A stretch of 64,000 bases of DNA from Desulfovibrionaceae bacterium (GCA_015233395.1 JADFXV010000005.1:1-64000); one strand, 5' to 3'; positions 50,001 through 58,597 are shown, counted from the stretch's first letter. A program made the numbers and translations. Notes: generated from the sequence alone by a model not told the origin.

Positions 50001-51654
50001 CGAGGCGGCCAGCCGGGCCAAAGGCGATTTTTTGGCCAACATGAGCCACGAGATACGCACCCCGATCAGCGGACTGCTGGGCATGCTCGAACTCGCGAAG
50101 TCCGCTCCCGATATGGACCAGTGCCGCCAGTGGCTGGAACTGGGCGCCAAGGCGGGCCGGTCGCTTCTGCTCATCGTCAACGACATCCTCGATTTTTCCA
50201 AGATCGAAGCCGGCAAGCTCCATTTGCGGGTCCAGCCCTTCGACGTCCAGGAACTCGTCGACGAGGTGACGGCCACGGTTTCCATGCTGGCCCGGGAAAA
50301 AGGCCTCGCCCTGAGCGTTTCCGTCGATCCCGGCGTACCCGCCCGCGTGATCGGCGACCAGGGCCGCCTCAACCAAATTCTGCTCAACCTGCTCGGCAAC
50401 GCGATCAAATACACCGACAAGGGAAGCGTCGGCCTCCAGGTGGCCCTTGCCGCCCCCAAGCCCGGCCGCGACGAAACCCGGCCCACGCTGCGCTTCGCCG
50501 TCGCCGACACCGGCATCGGCATTCCCCGCGACAAGCGCGAAGCCCTGTTCACGCCCTTCAGCCAGGTGGACAGCTCCTCCTCCAAACGCTTCCAAGGCAC
50601 GGGACTTGGGCTGTCCATCTGCAAACGCCTGGTGGACATGATGGACGGGGAAATTGGGGTCGAAAGCGAGCCCGGCCGGGGAAGCGTCTTCACCTTCACG
50701 GCGCCGCTGGCCGTGGCCCCCGGGACGGCCAAAACGCCGGGCTTGTCCGCCGCCTCCGCTTCGCCGGCCGCGCCTGCCCCTGCCGCCGCGCCCGCTCGCG
50801 CCCCGGACAGTTCCGGGGGCCTGGCCGTCCTTTTGGCCGAGGACGATCCGATCAACCGCAAATTCATCCTCGTCACGCTGCAAAACGCCGGACACAAGGT
50901 GGTCTGCGCGGCCAACGGCGTCGAGGCGCTGGCGCTCACCGCCGGGACCCGCTTCGACCTGATCCTCATGGACATCCAAATGCCCCGCCTGGGAGGCGAC
51001 GAGGCCGCGCGCCGCATCCGCGAACGGGAAGCAAGCACGGGCGACGCACGCCGCACGCCGATCCTGGCCCTGACCGCCTACGCCCTGCCCGAAGACCGGG
51101 CGCGCTTTCTGTCGCTCGGCATCGACGACTGCGTCACCAAGCCGATCGACGTCAGCGAATTCTTCGCGGCCATCGCCCGGGTGGCCCCCAACCGGCGCGA
51201 AACCGGGGACGCGCGGACCGCGCCGCCGGAAACGGCTCAAGACCGCGCCGGGGCCGGCTTCGACAAGGCCGCCGTGGACAGCCGCTTCCCCGGCAATTTC
51301 GACTTCTGGGCCGACCTGGCCCGCGAATTTCTGGATAAATCCTTTCCCCTGTATGTGGCCGGCCTGCGCTCGGGACTTGAACAAGACGATATGGACCAGG
51401 CCGGCAAGGCGGCGCACACCTTAAAAGGCGTCTGCGGCACGATCTGCGCCCCGCTCGCCGAGCAACTCGCCGCCCGGGCCGCGGCCGCAGCCAGAGAAAA
51501 CGACGCTCAGACCCTGCGCGACCTGCTGGACCGGCTGGAGGAAGAAAAACCCCGCCTGGCGGCCAGCCTGGCGGCAGTGCGGGGCGAGGAACGGGAGGCG
51601 GAGGCGGGAGAGAGAAAAGAGGGGAGTGAATCGGGGGGAAAACCCCTTTTGTGA
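47032..51654 (+). CDS. Giant multi-PAS/GAF hybrid histidine kinase with HPt domain (1540 residues)
   Basis: Order: membrane helix (about 15-35), double-Cache sensor (about 40-285), second helix (about 300), two PAS domains (about 335-580), a GAF domain (about 600-755; IYHYSEERQEFILHAWSEQV), two more PAS-like units (about 760-985), HisKA/HATPase_c, receiver and C-terminal HPt. The phospho-acceptor is His1006 in NMSHEIRTPISG, the receiver Asp is Asp1314 in LILMDIQMPRLGG, and the HPt His is His1462 in AAHTLKGVCGTI. It can run a full phosphorelay within one chain. The start at 47032 follows CAGGGGA. The C-terminus GGKPLL is encoded by repeat R10. Confidence 0.9.
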   Translation: MARNNPPGTSFRFHWLILAIALTLFCAYAALNLYRDRLGLEARERARLLTQARVIEANLSLQLEGAALALKGVGEELAGAPPGGSDVNRKLRILKAAMPGVRTLIVLDKDGGALYSNREELLGASLGERDYFRKMRSDPAPAKLTLSPPFKTVLGSWAMTLSLPLAGQSGGFAGLVTATLDPEFFKTLLGSVNSTADMRSAVIHGDGQMYLTAPEIEELRGKNLIQPGSFFTRHLESGSRESFFTGKSESTGEDRMVAIVTVNTANPPMDKPLVVSVSRDLAATHAVWRAEARGQAATFGVIAALSCAALAAYHRRQRAHDRDAALSRAKLRESEQRARAITDSAQDAILMLDPAGMISFWNPAAERILGYSASEALGADLHGLLMPPRYAQAFAAGYAAFQRDGTGAVLEKTIEITARRKDGAEIPISLSISALWRDEGWCAVGILRDITEEKRAADELRREGELRRAVLDNSAVGIFLGTPERVIVKANKRACEMFGYAREEMEGKNFRLIHVSDESYQAIAALYPQLSGTGLASMDYRYRRKDGSLFWCQISGTALDPDDIGKGVIWTFLDISERKRAENEIKAGAAWLQSLVNILRSPAASLKEVLDDALREALALTGSQLGYIYHYSEERQEFILHAWSEQVMAECSILKPESHYELKNAGLWGEAVRQRGPVMVNDYSGENPLKKGYPAGHAALTRFLTIPVIVEGRIVAVVGVANKDEDYDGADTRCLTLFMDATWQVIGRLRAEEQLNERADFVRFNPAPVLRAAKDGRILRLNPAAEAELGPRRVGTSVYDILPELEGVQPRDIDPDAPLRLEVRLDEKWYAFDAVAGQDDSFFIYGSDISLRKRAQESLKAVSIYTRSLIEANLDLMITNDPDGLIMDVNKAAEDIFGRPRSELIGQHFMQFDANPEKAFESFRETIALGPVTGFPAAIRHASGTITELSLNATVLRDQDGRIMGVLAVGRDVTAQKRLEEDLRRAKEGAEAASRAKGDFLANMSHEIRTPISGLLGMLELAKSAPDMDQCRQWLELGAKAGRSLLLIVNDILDFSKIEAGKLHLRVQPFDVQELVDEVTATVSMLAREKGLALSVSVDPGVPARVIGDQGRLNQILLNLLGNAIKYTDKGSVGLQVALAAPKPGRDETRPTLRFAVADTGIGIPRDKREALFTPFSQVDSSSSKRFQGTGLGLSICKRLVDMMDGEIGVESEPGRGSVFTFTAPLAVAPGTAKTPGLSAASASPAAPAPAAAPARAPDSSGGLAVLLAEDDPINRKFILVTLQNAGHKVVCAANGVEALALTAGTRFDLILMDIQMPRLGGDEAARRIREREASTGDARRTPILALTAYALPEDRARFLSLGIDDCVTKPIDVSEFFAAIARVAPNRRETGDARTAPPETAQDRAGAGFDKAAVDSRFPGNFDFWADLAREFLDKSFPLYVAGLRSGLEQDDMDQAGKAAHTLKGVCGTICAPLAEQLAARAAAAARENDAQTLRDLLDRLEEEKPRLAASLAAVRGEEREAEAGERKEGSESGGKPLL

Positions 51655-51703
51655 ACAAAAGGGGTTTTCCCCCCGCCCCCCCCCTTTCCCCAAAAAACTT
51701 TAC
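51631..51703 (+). repeat. R-family hairpin repeat, copy 10
   Basis: Arms GGGGGGAAAACCCCTTTTG and complement around GTGAAC, C-rich spacer and tail CCCCAAAAAACTTTA. The loop TGA ends the 1540-residue kinase gene. Confidence 0.85.
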
Positions 51704-51771
51704 CGGGGAGAATCAACTCATCGACGATATGGTGAATTGCCCGTCCTCTGTCGAGGGGGTCCGGGGGGTTC

Positions 51772-51812
51772 AACTGCGAGTTGCGGAGGTCTTCCTTCGC
51801 CTACTCGCAGTT
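51772..51812 (-). terminator. Inverted repeat after the LOG-domain gene
   Basis: AACTGCGAGT and ACTCGCAGTT form a 10-base-pair stem with a 21-base loop, about 45 bases past the stop of the minus-strand gene at 51857. It lacks a clear T-run, so a factor-dependent end or an operator is also possible. Confidence 0.45.
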
Positions 51813-51856
51813 AATCCCCCGGCGGGGTCTGGAGCGGAGCCCCAGGAAAACGGGCA

Positions 51857-54124
51857 TTATTCCCCGGCCTGCTCGATCGCCCGGTCGATGTAGGGCGGCA
51901 CGACCACTCCGGCCTTGCGCATGTTGTCGTGGGCGGTGAGCACTTGGGACCGGGGGATCTCGCGTTCGCGCCAGTAGTCCGCCGGGCCGGCGATGAAGCG
52001 TTCGATCACGTCCAGGCCTTCCAGGTAGCTCCCGGCCAGGTGGCAGCAGTTGAGCACCCACTTGGGTCCAAGCGGCGGGACCGTCACGCCCTTGGCCTGA
52101 TTGACCCGAGTCAGCATGACGAATTGCTCAAGGGTCTTCGCCCACAAGCCGTTCCCGTTATCACCCAGCCCCAGGGGATCGACAAAGATGTACGGCGCGG
52201 GCAGGCACTGGCCGATTTTCATGAAGGTCAGGGCCATGTTGATCTCGTAGCTGGTGCCGAAGCCGCCGATGTTGAAGACCTTGAACACCGAGCGCCGGTC
52301 GAGGATGTCCTGGCGGGTGTTCATGGCCAGGTTGACGAACTGGACGATGGCCTCGGGCGCGAAATTTGATTCCTGGCCGATTTCCTCGGCGTCGATGCCC
52401 ACGCCCAGGCGCAGAATATCCAGCGAGGCGGCCACGTCGTCCACGATGCGCATGACTCCGGGCCCGCTGCCGTGGGCCACGGCCAGGGCATCGCCGAGCA
52501 TCGGGTTGGCCCGCAGGCGCGTCAGAAATCCGGTCAGATCCTCGCGCAGCGGCTCTTTTAAGCTGTCCACGCAGGAGCCGAACATGGCCACGGTGGTGTG
52601 CGCCTGGTCGAGGCGCTCCTTGCCGCGCTCCGTGACCCACAGTCCCCGGTGGAATTCGCGGACGTGGGCGGCTTGCCCCTCGCCGAGCAGCAGATAAAAC
52701 CGCATGCCTTCGCCTTCCAGCTTGACCAGCTCCTCGTACAGGGCCTGATCCAAGCAGAGCCTGGGTCTGCCGGCATGGTCGCCGGCGTCGACGCCCTTGG
52801 CCAGAACCACGCCCACGCCGTTTCGTTTGAGCACTCGCATGGTGTCCACCGGCGGCAGGCCGTGGGCCACGAAAATCTGGCTGAGATTCTGCTCGCCGCC
52901 GATGTACTTCAGATCGTCGAGAAAGGCCCGAAGCCGCATGGGCACTTCATCCCCGGCGAGCACGCCCTCGCGCATGTTGCCCCTGGCGTATTCGTAGACC
53001 AGCCGCCATTGGAATTCGGTCAGCCAGCTTGCGCCTTCGTTTTCGAAGGGAATGGAGATCATCTTGCCGGGCATGAAGATGCGGCCGTAGGAACCGCCGC
53101 GCGTGGGCGCGCTCGACAGCTCGTCGAACAGCGCGCCGCAGACCGAGGCGTCGAACACGCCCGAGAGTTCGGCGAAGTCCACGCCGCGCGCGAGGATGCA
53201 GCGGGCCTTGGCCGGAGTGAGGATCTTGGCCGCGATGCGGGCCACCTGCTCGTCGGCCGGATACAGGCGCAGGCGCACCTTGAGGCTCGCGGTAGGCGCC
53301 GCTTCCTCGCCCATGTTGTAGAGTTCGACCTGGCGAAAGACGTTGATCCCGGTGGTGCGGATGCCGTCGAGCAGGCGCGAGGCCAGATGAAAGACGCGCT
53401 CGTCGCTTAGGATGCGCTCGATGAACGCGGTGTACGGCCCAAGCGAGATGCGCACCGCGCCGACCAGAAACTCCTTGGGCTCGATGGCCGGGGGCAGTCC
53501 CAGGGGAGAAAGCGCCTGGATCAGCCCAAGGCCGTGCTTGCCCTTGACGATCATCTCCGAAAAATTGTGCGGCACGCTCATCAGCCGCGAGGACAGGATA
53601 TAGCGCACGTTTTCGAGCGGCAGTTCGACGAGCCCGTCCTCGGTCACGACGACGCTCTCCGGCAGCAGAAGCCGGTTGTTCCGCTGGGCTTCGAAAATCT
53701 CCTCTCTGGACAGTGAGGGCGACAGGGGGATGAAGAGCCGGCCGATGTCCACCCGGGTCCGTTTGGCCAGGCTGCTCAGATCGGCCAGCGGTTCGGCCAG
53801 CACCCGGTTGAGGGCGGTGATCTTGACCGGGACGTCGATGCGCTTGGCCGCGTCGGAGATATCCGGGAACGCCTCGCCGAGCCGGATGTCGATGCCGATG
53901 CGCGAATGTCCGCTGCGGCCGCTGATGTCGAGCAGCTGGCGCATGGGCACGGCCTCGGCGCGGGCCCGTTCGCACAGGTCGCGCACCAGCCCGCGCAGGG
54001 CGTCGCTGGTGTGCTCGAAGCGCATCACGCCGAGCACCTGGGGCGCGCCGAGACGGGTGTTGAAATGGACTTCGCCGACCTCGGCGAGCTGGCCGTCTCC
54101 GGTGATGAAAGGGGGTCTGTTCAT
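51857..54124 (-). CDS. Large protein with C-terminal LOG-like (Rossmann nucleotide-binding) domain
   Basis: A 755-residue cytoplasmic protein with no membrane helix. The last 230 residues resemble the LOG/lysine-decarboxylase-like fold: AVAHGSGPGVMRIVDDVA, then FNIGGFGTSYEINMALTF in place of the usual PGGxGTxxE, and PAPYIFVDPLGLGDNG. The first 500 residues match nothing that I recognise; they contain paired segments such as RTRVDIGRLFIPLSPSLSRE and GVDFAELSGVFDASVCGALF. LOG enzymes release bases from nucleotide monophosphates, but the changed motif makes that uncertain here. The start at 54124 gives MNRPPFITGDGQLAEVGEVH. Confidence 0.6.
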   Translation of the reverse strand: MNRPPFITGDGQLAEVGEVHFNTRLGAPQVLGVMRFEHTSDALRGLVRDLCERARAEAVPMRQLLDISGRSGHSRIGIDIRLGEAFPDISDAAKRIDVPVKITALNRVLAEPLADLSSLAKRTRVDIGRLFIPLSPSLSREEIFEAQRNNRLLLPESVVVTEDGLVELPLENVRYILSSRLMSVPHNFSEMIVKGKHGLGLIQALSPLGLPPAIEPKEFLVGAVRISLGPYTAFIERILSDERVFHLASRLLDGIRTTGINVFRQVELYNMGEEAAPTASLKVRLRLYPADEQVARIAAKILTPAKARCILARGVDFAELSGVFDASVCGALFDELSSAPTRGGSYGRIFMPGKMISIPFENEGASWLTEFQWRLVYEYARGNMREGVLAGDEVPMRLRAFLDDLKYIGGEQNLSQIFVAHGLPPVDTMRVLKRNGVGVVLAKGVDAGDHAGRPRLCLDQALYEELVKLEGEGMRFYLLLGEGQAAHVREFHRGLWVTERGKERLDQAHTTVAMFGSCVDSLKEPLREDLTGFLTRLRANPMLGDALAVAHGSGPGVMRIVDDVAASLDILRLGVGIDAEEIGQESNFAPEAIVQFVNLAMNTRQDILDRRSVFKVFNIGGFGTSYEINMALTFMKIGQCLPAPYIFVDPLGLGDNGNGLWAKTLEQFVMLTRVNQAKGVTVPPLGPKWVLNCCHLAGSYLEGLDVIERFIAGPADYWREREIPRSQVLTAHDNMRKAGVVVPPYIDRAIEQAGE

Positions 54125-54257
54125 GGGTAGTGGCGTCCGTTGCTTGCGGTATGGCGCGGCCCAGACGACGCCCGGGCCGTAGCGGCGCATGATTGGCACA
54201 CCCTCGCCTTTCGCGCAAGGACTTATGCGGGACGTGCCGCAAATCCGTTTTTTTGCA

Positions 54258-54286
54258 TTGACGCCGGTTTGCGCAAGCGTCATGCT
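54258..54286 (+). promoter_or_regulatory. Weak promoter candidate before the DASS transporter
   Basis: TTGACG, a 17-base spacer and CATGCT in the 250-base divergent gap. The -10 is poor, so this is only a candidate. AAGGAGC precedes the transporter start. Confidence 0.3.
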
Positions 54287-54375
54287 TAGCGCGAAGTGGG
54301 TGAATTACCGATTGAAATTGCGAGCACTGTTGCGGACCGGCATCTTTAAGGACTCATTCCTACAAGGAGCGCGCC

Positions 54376-55974
54376 ATGAAGTCCCTGTCGTTCAAAGCGG
54401 TCGCACCCATCGTCATCGGGCTGGCCATCTGGCTTTTACCCGTTCCGGAGGGCCTGACCCAGGCGGCCTGGAGTTATTTCGCCCTGTTCGTGGCCGTGGT
54501 GGCCACCCTGATCCTGGAGCCCATTCCGGCGGCGGCGGCCGGTTTCATCGGCGTGACCCTGGCGGCGGCGCTTTTGCTCGTGCCGGCCAACCCCCCCGCC
54601 CCGCCCAAGGCTGCGCCCGCGCAGACGGTCCAGGCCAAGCCCGCCGAAGCGCCCAAAGCGGCAGAGCCGGCCGCAGTGACCGGACCGGCCGAGAAGGCCA
54701 CGCAGGCCGGTCCAGCCGAGGCGGCGCCCGCCCCCCAGCAGGCCGAGACTCCCAAGGCCCCGCCGGTCAAGCCCGCCGACGCCATCCGCTGGGCCTTGTC
54801 CGGCTTTTCCAACGGCACGGTCTGGCTGATATTCATCGCCTTCATGTTCGCCATGGGCTACGACAAGACGGGACTCGGCAAACGCATCGCCCTGCTCCTG
54901 GTCAAGGGCCTGGGCAAGAAGACCCTGGGCCTGGGCTACGCCGTGGCCTTCGCCGATCTGGCCCTGGCGCCGTTTATGCCCTCCAACACCGCCCGCAGCG
55001 GCGGCACGATCTTTCCGATCATCAAGAACATTCCCGGGCTCTACGGCTCCACGCCCGACAACGAGCCGCGCAAGATCGGCGGCTACCTGATGTGGACCGC
55101 CCTGGCCACGACCTGCGTCACCAGCTCCATGTTCATCACCGCCCTGGCCCCGAACCTGCTCGCCCTGCAACTGGCCGAGAAGACGGCCAAGATCACCTTC
55201 GCCTGGGGCGACTGGTTCATGAATTTCCTGCCGGTGGGCGTGATCCTGTTCGCGCTCACGCCGTGGCTCGCCTACCTGGTCTATCCGCCGGCCATGAAGG
55301 AAAGCGCCGGGGCGTCCAAGTGGGCCGGAGACGAACTGACCAAGATGGGACCGGTCGGCGCCAAGGAATGGACCATGCTCGGCATCGCCGTGGCCGCGCT
55401 CGTGTTCTGGATCGTCGGCGCCGGCTTCATCGACGCCACCACCGTGGCCATGGGCGCTTTAAGCCTCATGCTGCTCGCCAAGGTCATCAGTTGGGACGAC
55501 CTGCTCTCCAACAAGCAGGCCTGGAACGTGCTGATCTGGTTCGGCACCCTGGTGGCCCTGGCCGACGGTTTGGGCAAGGTGGGTTTTCTGACCTGGTTCG
55601 CGACCAAAGCGGCGGCGGCCATGGCCGGTTTTTCGCCCCTGGCCCTGGTGGTCGGCCTGGTGGCCGTGTTCTTCCTGGTGCATTACCTGTTCGCCAGCCT
55701 GACCGCGCACACCACGGCGCTTTTGCCGGTATTTTTGGCCTCGGCGCTCGGCGTGCCCGGGGTTCCCATGAAGGCCCTGACGTTTCTCTTGTGCGCGAGC
55801 CTCGGCCTGATGGGCATCATCACCCCCTTCGCCACCGGCCCGTCGCCGATCTATTACGGCAGCGGCTACATCAAGCCCAAGGATTTCTGGCTTCTCGGGC
55901 TTGTCTTCGGCCTGGTCTACCTGGCCGTGTTCCTCGGGGTGGGCGTCCCCTGGTTCCAGATGCTCAACCCGTGA
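54376..55974 (+). CDS. DASS-family (SLC13-type) sodium/anion symporter
   Basis: A 532-residue transporter with about 11-12 membrane helices, related to CitT, malate/2-oxoglutarate and dicarboxylate carriers. The sodium/substrate SNT motif is FMPSNTARSGGTIFPI, and a second related site is ASLTAHTTALLPVF. IITPFATGPSPIYYGSGYIK is also conserved. Between helices 2 and 3 (about residues 75-133) there is an Ala/Pro/Lys-rich, low-complexity insertion not usual in the family. The substrate is probably a di- or tricarboxylate. A terminator follows, then a TetR-type gene. Confidence 0.88.
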   Translation: MKSLSFKAVAPIVIGLAIWLLPVPEGLTQAAWSYFALFVAVVATLILEPIPAAAAGFIGVTLAAALLLVPANPPAPPKAAPAQTVQAKPAEAPKAAEPAAVTGPAEKATQAGPAEAAPAPQQAETPKAPPVKPADAIRWALSGFSNGTVWLIFIAFMFAMGYDKTGLGKRIALLLVKGLGKKTLGLGYAVAFADLALAPFMPSNTARSGGTIFPIIKNIPGLYGSTPDNEPRKIGGYLMWTALATTCVTSSMFITALAPNLLALQLAEKTAKITFAWGDWFMNFLPVGVILFALTPWLAYLVYPPAMKESAGASKWAGDELTKMGPVGAKEWTMLGIAVAALVFWIVGAGFIDATTVAMGALSLMLLAKVISWDDLLSNKQAWNVLIWFGTLVALADGLGKVGFLTWFATKAAAAMAGFSPLALVVGLVAVFFLVHYLFASLTAHTTALLPVFLASALGVPGVPMKALTFLLCASLGLMGIITPFATGPSPIYYGSGYIKPKDFWLLGLVFGLVYLAVFLGVGVPWFQMLNP

Positions 55975-55984
55975 GCCCGTAAGT

Positions 55985-56037
55985 CCCCGGTCCCCCGGTG
56001 AAGCGCCCTTGGGGCGCTTTCACCGAGGGACCGGGGG
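55985..56037 (+). terminator. Long hairpin after the DASS gene
   Basis: CCCCGGTCCC and CGGTGAAGCGCCC pair with GGGCGCTTTCACCG and GGGACCGGGG, a stem of over 20 base pairs with one mismatch. It starts about ten bases past the stop and lacks a T-run. Confidence 0.65.
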
Positions 56038-56175
56038 GCGGCCGGCGGAATATACCAACCGGACTGGGAACCGCGCCTGGCTTGCCGGGCCGAACGGGCG
56101 CGCGCTGTCGCCGCGATCCGTCGCTTTGCTCGATCCGTCGGGCCGTCTCGCGCTTCAACGTCAGGAGTAATCGCA

Positions 56176-56808
56176 TTGACCCCGCAATCAAATGAAGCCG
56201 ACATGCTTCCGGAAATCCTGCGCGCCGCCAGAGACCTGATCGTGCGCAACGGTTTCGAGGCGACGACCATCCATGACATCGCCCGGCTGGCCGGCGTTGA
56301 GGCCGAGGCCGTCGTGACGTTGTTCAAGAAGAAGGAAAATATCCTTTTTATCCTCGCCCGCCAGACCCGGCACAACATCCTCAGATTATCCAAGGCCGCC
56401 ACGGTCGGCTCGAAAGAGCCCGTGGACACGCTGAAAAGGCTCGTCAAGGTCTTCATCAACTACACCGAGAACAACACCGACGAAATGATCGTCCTGGCCA
56501 AGGCCGACCCTTCCCTGCGCCTGGACCTGTCGCGCTTCCCCAACAAGGAATACGATTTTCTGCGCGACGAATATCTGTATTTGTTCGAAAGCGCGATCGA
56601 TTGGGGAATCCGGGAGAATCATTTCGAGGGCGTCGTGTCGCGGCATGCGGCCAAAGTCGTCGTTTCGCTGCTCAACGGCGTTTGCACGCAGTTGTGCACG
56701 GATTTCACGGTCTCGTATCTGGCGGAGGAAATTTTGATGTTTGTCGAGAAACGCTTCGCCGGCCCAGACCCCGCTGCCGGCGGATCGGCCCCTCCGGCCG
56801 AGGGATAA
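56176..56808 (+). CDS. TetR-family transcriptional regulator
   Basis: A 210-residue regulator with an N-terminal helix-turn-helix (EILRAARDLIVRNGFEATTI then HDIARLAGVEAEAVVTLFKK) and an all-helical ligand domain. The start is TTG at 56176 with AGGAG ten bases before it; an ATG at 56203 is a shorter option. It may control the DASS transporter upstream or the FUSC protein that converges on it. Its ligand is unknown. Confidence 0.88.
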   Translation: MTPQSNEADMLPEILRAARDLIVRNGFEATTIHDIARLAGVEAEAVVTLFKKKENILFILARQTRHNILRLSKAATVGSKEPVDTLKRLVKVFINYTENNTDEMIVLAKADPSLRLDLSRFPNKEYDFLRDEYLYLFESAIDWGIRENHFEGVVSRHAAKVVVSLLNGVCTQLCTDFTVSYLAEEILMFVEKRFAGPDPAAGGSAPPAEG

Positions 56809-56839
56809 ACGCTCCCCGGAATTCTCTTCTTGTTTCCCC

Positions 56840-57931
56840 CTACCCCCTCTGCGCGTACGCCTCGGCCAATTCGGCCGCGCGGGTGGTCATGCCGACGATT
56901 TCCTCGGCCAGCGAGCGCATGCCGAAATAAAAGGAAAAAAAGCGCAGCACTTCTTCGAGTTCGTGGTTGGCGGTGGCTTTGGCCAGGCGCAGGGTCTTGA
57001 TCGCCTCCTCGGCCCGGTTCAGGGCGGCGGCGACATTGTCCGGCGACCCGGGCGCCGCGCCCGAGGCCACGCTCGCGGCCAGCGCGTCCATGGCCGCGAG
57101 CGTGGCCTCATAAAGCTCCGCGAGTTGCGGACGCAGCTTGTGGCGCAGGGCTTCCAGGCCGATGGGCGAGCAGGCGTGCTCCATGGCCAGCACGTCCTCG
57201 AACATGCGGTCTTCGAAGTTCATCAGCGAGATCATGATTTGTTCGGGCTTGGTCAGGCCGCCGGGCTCCTTTTGCGCTTCGAGGAGCAGGGCGCGGTTTT
57301 GGGCGCGGCTGACGCGCAGGTTTTTGCGCGGCCCGTCGATATCGGCCGGGCGCGGGACGCCCTCCTGCCAGCCGGTGAAGACCAGGGCGTACAGGCCGGT
57401 CAGTTCGCGCAGGACGGAGGCGATGCCGCAGGCGAGCTCCTGCTTGGCCCGCGACGGCCAGACGAAGAACGTCACGGCCAGCCCGACGGCGACGCCGATG
57501 GCGATTTCCAGGAACCGGTCCAGGCCGAGCCTGGCGGCGGCGAGCGCGCTCTCGCCGGCGTTCGCCCCGAGCATGATGACGACCGTGGCCGTGACGGCGG
57601 CCAGCCGGGAGCTGTCGCGCAGCATCGCGACGCCCGAGCAGATCAGGATGGTGGCCAGGACGCCGGTCCCGAGCGAGACCGGGCCGTGGCCGAGCAGGAT
57701 CAGGCAGACGGCGCCGACGGCGGCGCCGGCGAACGTGCCGAGCAGGCGCGACCAGCCGGCGGCGATGGAGCCGCCCAGATTGGTTTGCATGACCAAAAGC
57801 GAGGTGATGACGGCCCAGTAGCCCTGTTTGAGCCCCAGGGCCTCGGTGAGCGCCATGGCGGCCAGCGCGCCCAGGGTGGATTTCAGGGCGTGTTTGAATT
57901 GGACCGGGTCCAGGGCATATGTGGATTTCAT
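56840..57931 (-). CDS. FUSC-family inner membrane protein
   Basis: A 363-residue protein with six membrane helices in the first 165 residues (KQGYWAVITSLLVMQTNLGG is the FUSC motif) and a long helical cytoplasmic C-terminus. It is related to YccS and aromatic acid exporters (AaeB). The ATG at 57931 gives MKSTYALDPVQFKHALKSTL; twelve residues of in-frame sequence upstream are unlikely. It converges with the TetR gene. Confidence 0.87.
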   Translation of the reverse strand: MKSTYALDPVQFKHALKSTLGALAAMALTEALGLKQGYWAVITSLLVMQTNLGGSIAAGWSRLLGTFAGAAVGAVCLILLGHGPVSLGTGVLATILICSGVAMLRDSSRLAAVTATVVIMLGANAGESALAAARLGLDRFLEIAIGVAVGLAVTFFVWPSRAKQELACGIASVLRELTGLYALVFTGWQEGVPRPADIDGPRKNLRVSRAQNRALLLEAQKEPGGLTKPEQIMISLMNFEDRMFEDVLAMEHACSPIGLEALRHKLRPQLAELYEATLAAMDALAASVASGAAPGSPDNVAAALNRAEEAIKTLRLAKATANHELEEVLRFFSFYFGMRSLAEEIVGMTTRAAELAEAYAQRG

Positions 57932-58030
57932 ATGGATGCGCCGCCGTTGTCCGTTGGACGGACTCAAATCGCCAAGCGGCCGGCCGGGGTATTTTCCCCT
58001 GGCTTTGCCGCCGCAGGCTTCATTATATTA

Positions 58031-58105
58031 CCGGAAGCGAAAAGTATCGTACTTTTTGCTCCCGGCGGCAAACGCCGCTTGGCCCCGCCAAAAGCGCGCC
58101 GCTCC
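58031..58105 (+). repeat. S-family element, partial copy D
   Basis: Contains stem 1 (AAAAGTA-TCG-TACTTTT, ending GCTCCC), stem 2 (GCGGC-AAAC-GCCGC) and a damaged stem 3; stem 4 is missing. Stem 1 matches copy C most closely. It lies in the divergent gap between the FUSC and RRM genes. Confidence 0.7.
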
Positions 58106-58192
58106 GAAGGATGCAATCCGAACGCCTTGCCTTCCCGGCCGCGCGATTTGGGACGATATGCATCTCGCTTTGATGCAACACGGCGCCCGGGC

Positions 58193-58252
58193 ATGCAAAA
58201 AAAATAAAAAAATGATTTTTTTCTTGCAAGTTTTTTTAAAAAAAATTACGGG
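58193..58252 (+). promoter_or_regulatory. AT-rich A/T-tract block upstream of the RRM gene
   Basis: About 60 bases made of long A and T runs in otherwise GC-rich DNA, with TTGCAAG in the middle. It may be an UP-element-type promoter region or a cold-responsive leader. No firm -10 can be assigned. Confidence 0.4.
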
Positions 58253-58324
58253 CTCTCAATTCCAGCTGCACACCGGCATCCCGCCGTGGTGAAAATTTTG
58301 CTGGTCGTTGAGGAGAAGAGGGAA

Positions 58325-58597
58325 ATGGTTAAGTCTATTTATGTTGGCAATCTGCCCTTCAGCGCCACGGACGACGAAGTTCGCGACCTTTTCGCCCAGT
58401 ACGGGGAGGTCAAGGCCGTCAAAATGATCAGCGACCGCGAAACCGGCCGCTTCCGGGGCTTCGGCTTCGTGGAGATGGATGAGGCGGATGCCAAGCGGGC
58501 CGTTGAGGGCCTCAATGGTACGGATATGGGCGGCCGCTCGCTGCGGATCAACGATGCCCAGGAAAAGCCCCAACGCCCGAAACGCAACGACTGGTAA
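58325..58597 (+). CDS. Single-RRM RNA-binding protein
   Basis: A 90-residue protein that is one RNA recognition motif. RNP2 is SIYVGNLPF and RNP1 is RGFGFVEMD, with the aromatic residues used for RNA stacking. It ends in a short basic tail (KPQRPKRNDW). Such proteins occur in cyanobacteria and sulfate reducers and may take the place of cold-shock proteins. GAGGAG/GAGGG precedes the ATG at 58325. A strong terminator follows. Confidence 0.93.
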   Translation: MVKSIYVGNLPFSATDDEVRDLFAQYGEVKAVKMISDRETGRFRGFGFVEMDEADAKRAVEGLNGTDMGGRSLRINDAQEKPQRPKRNDW

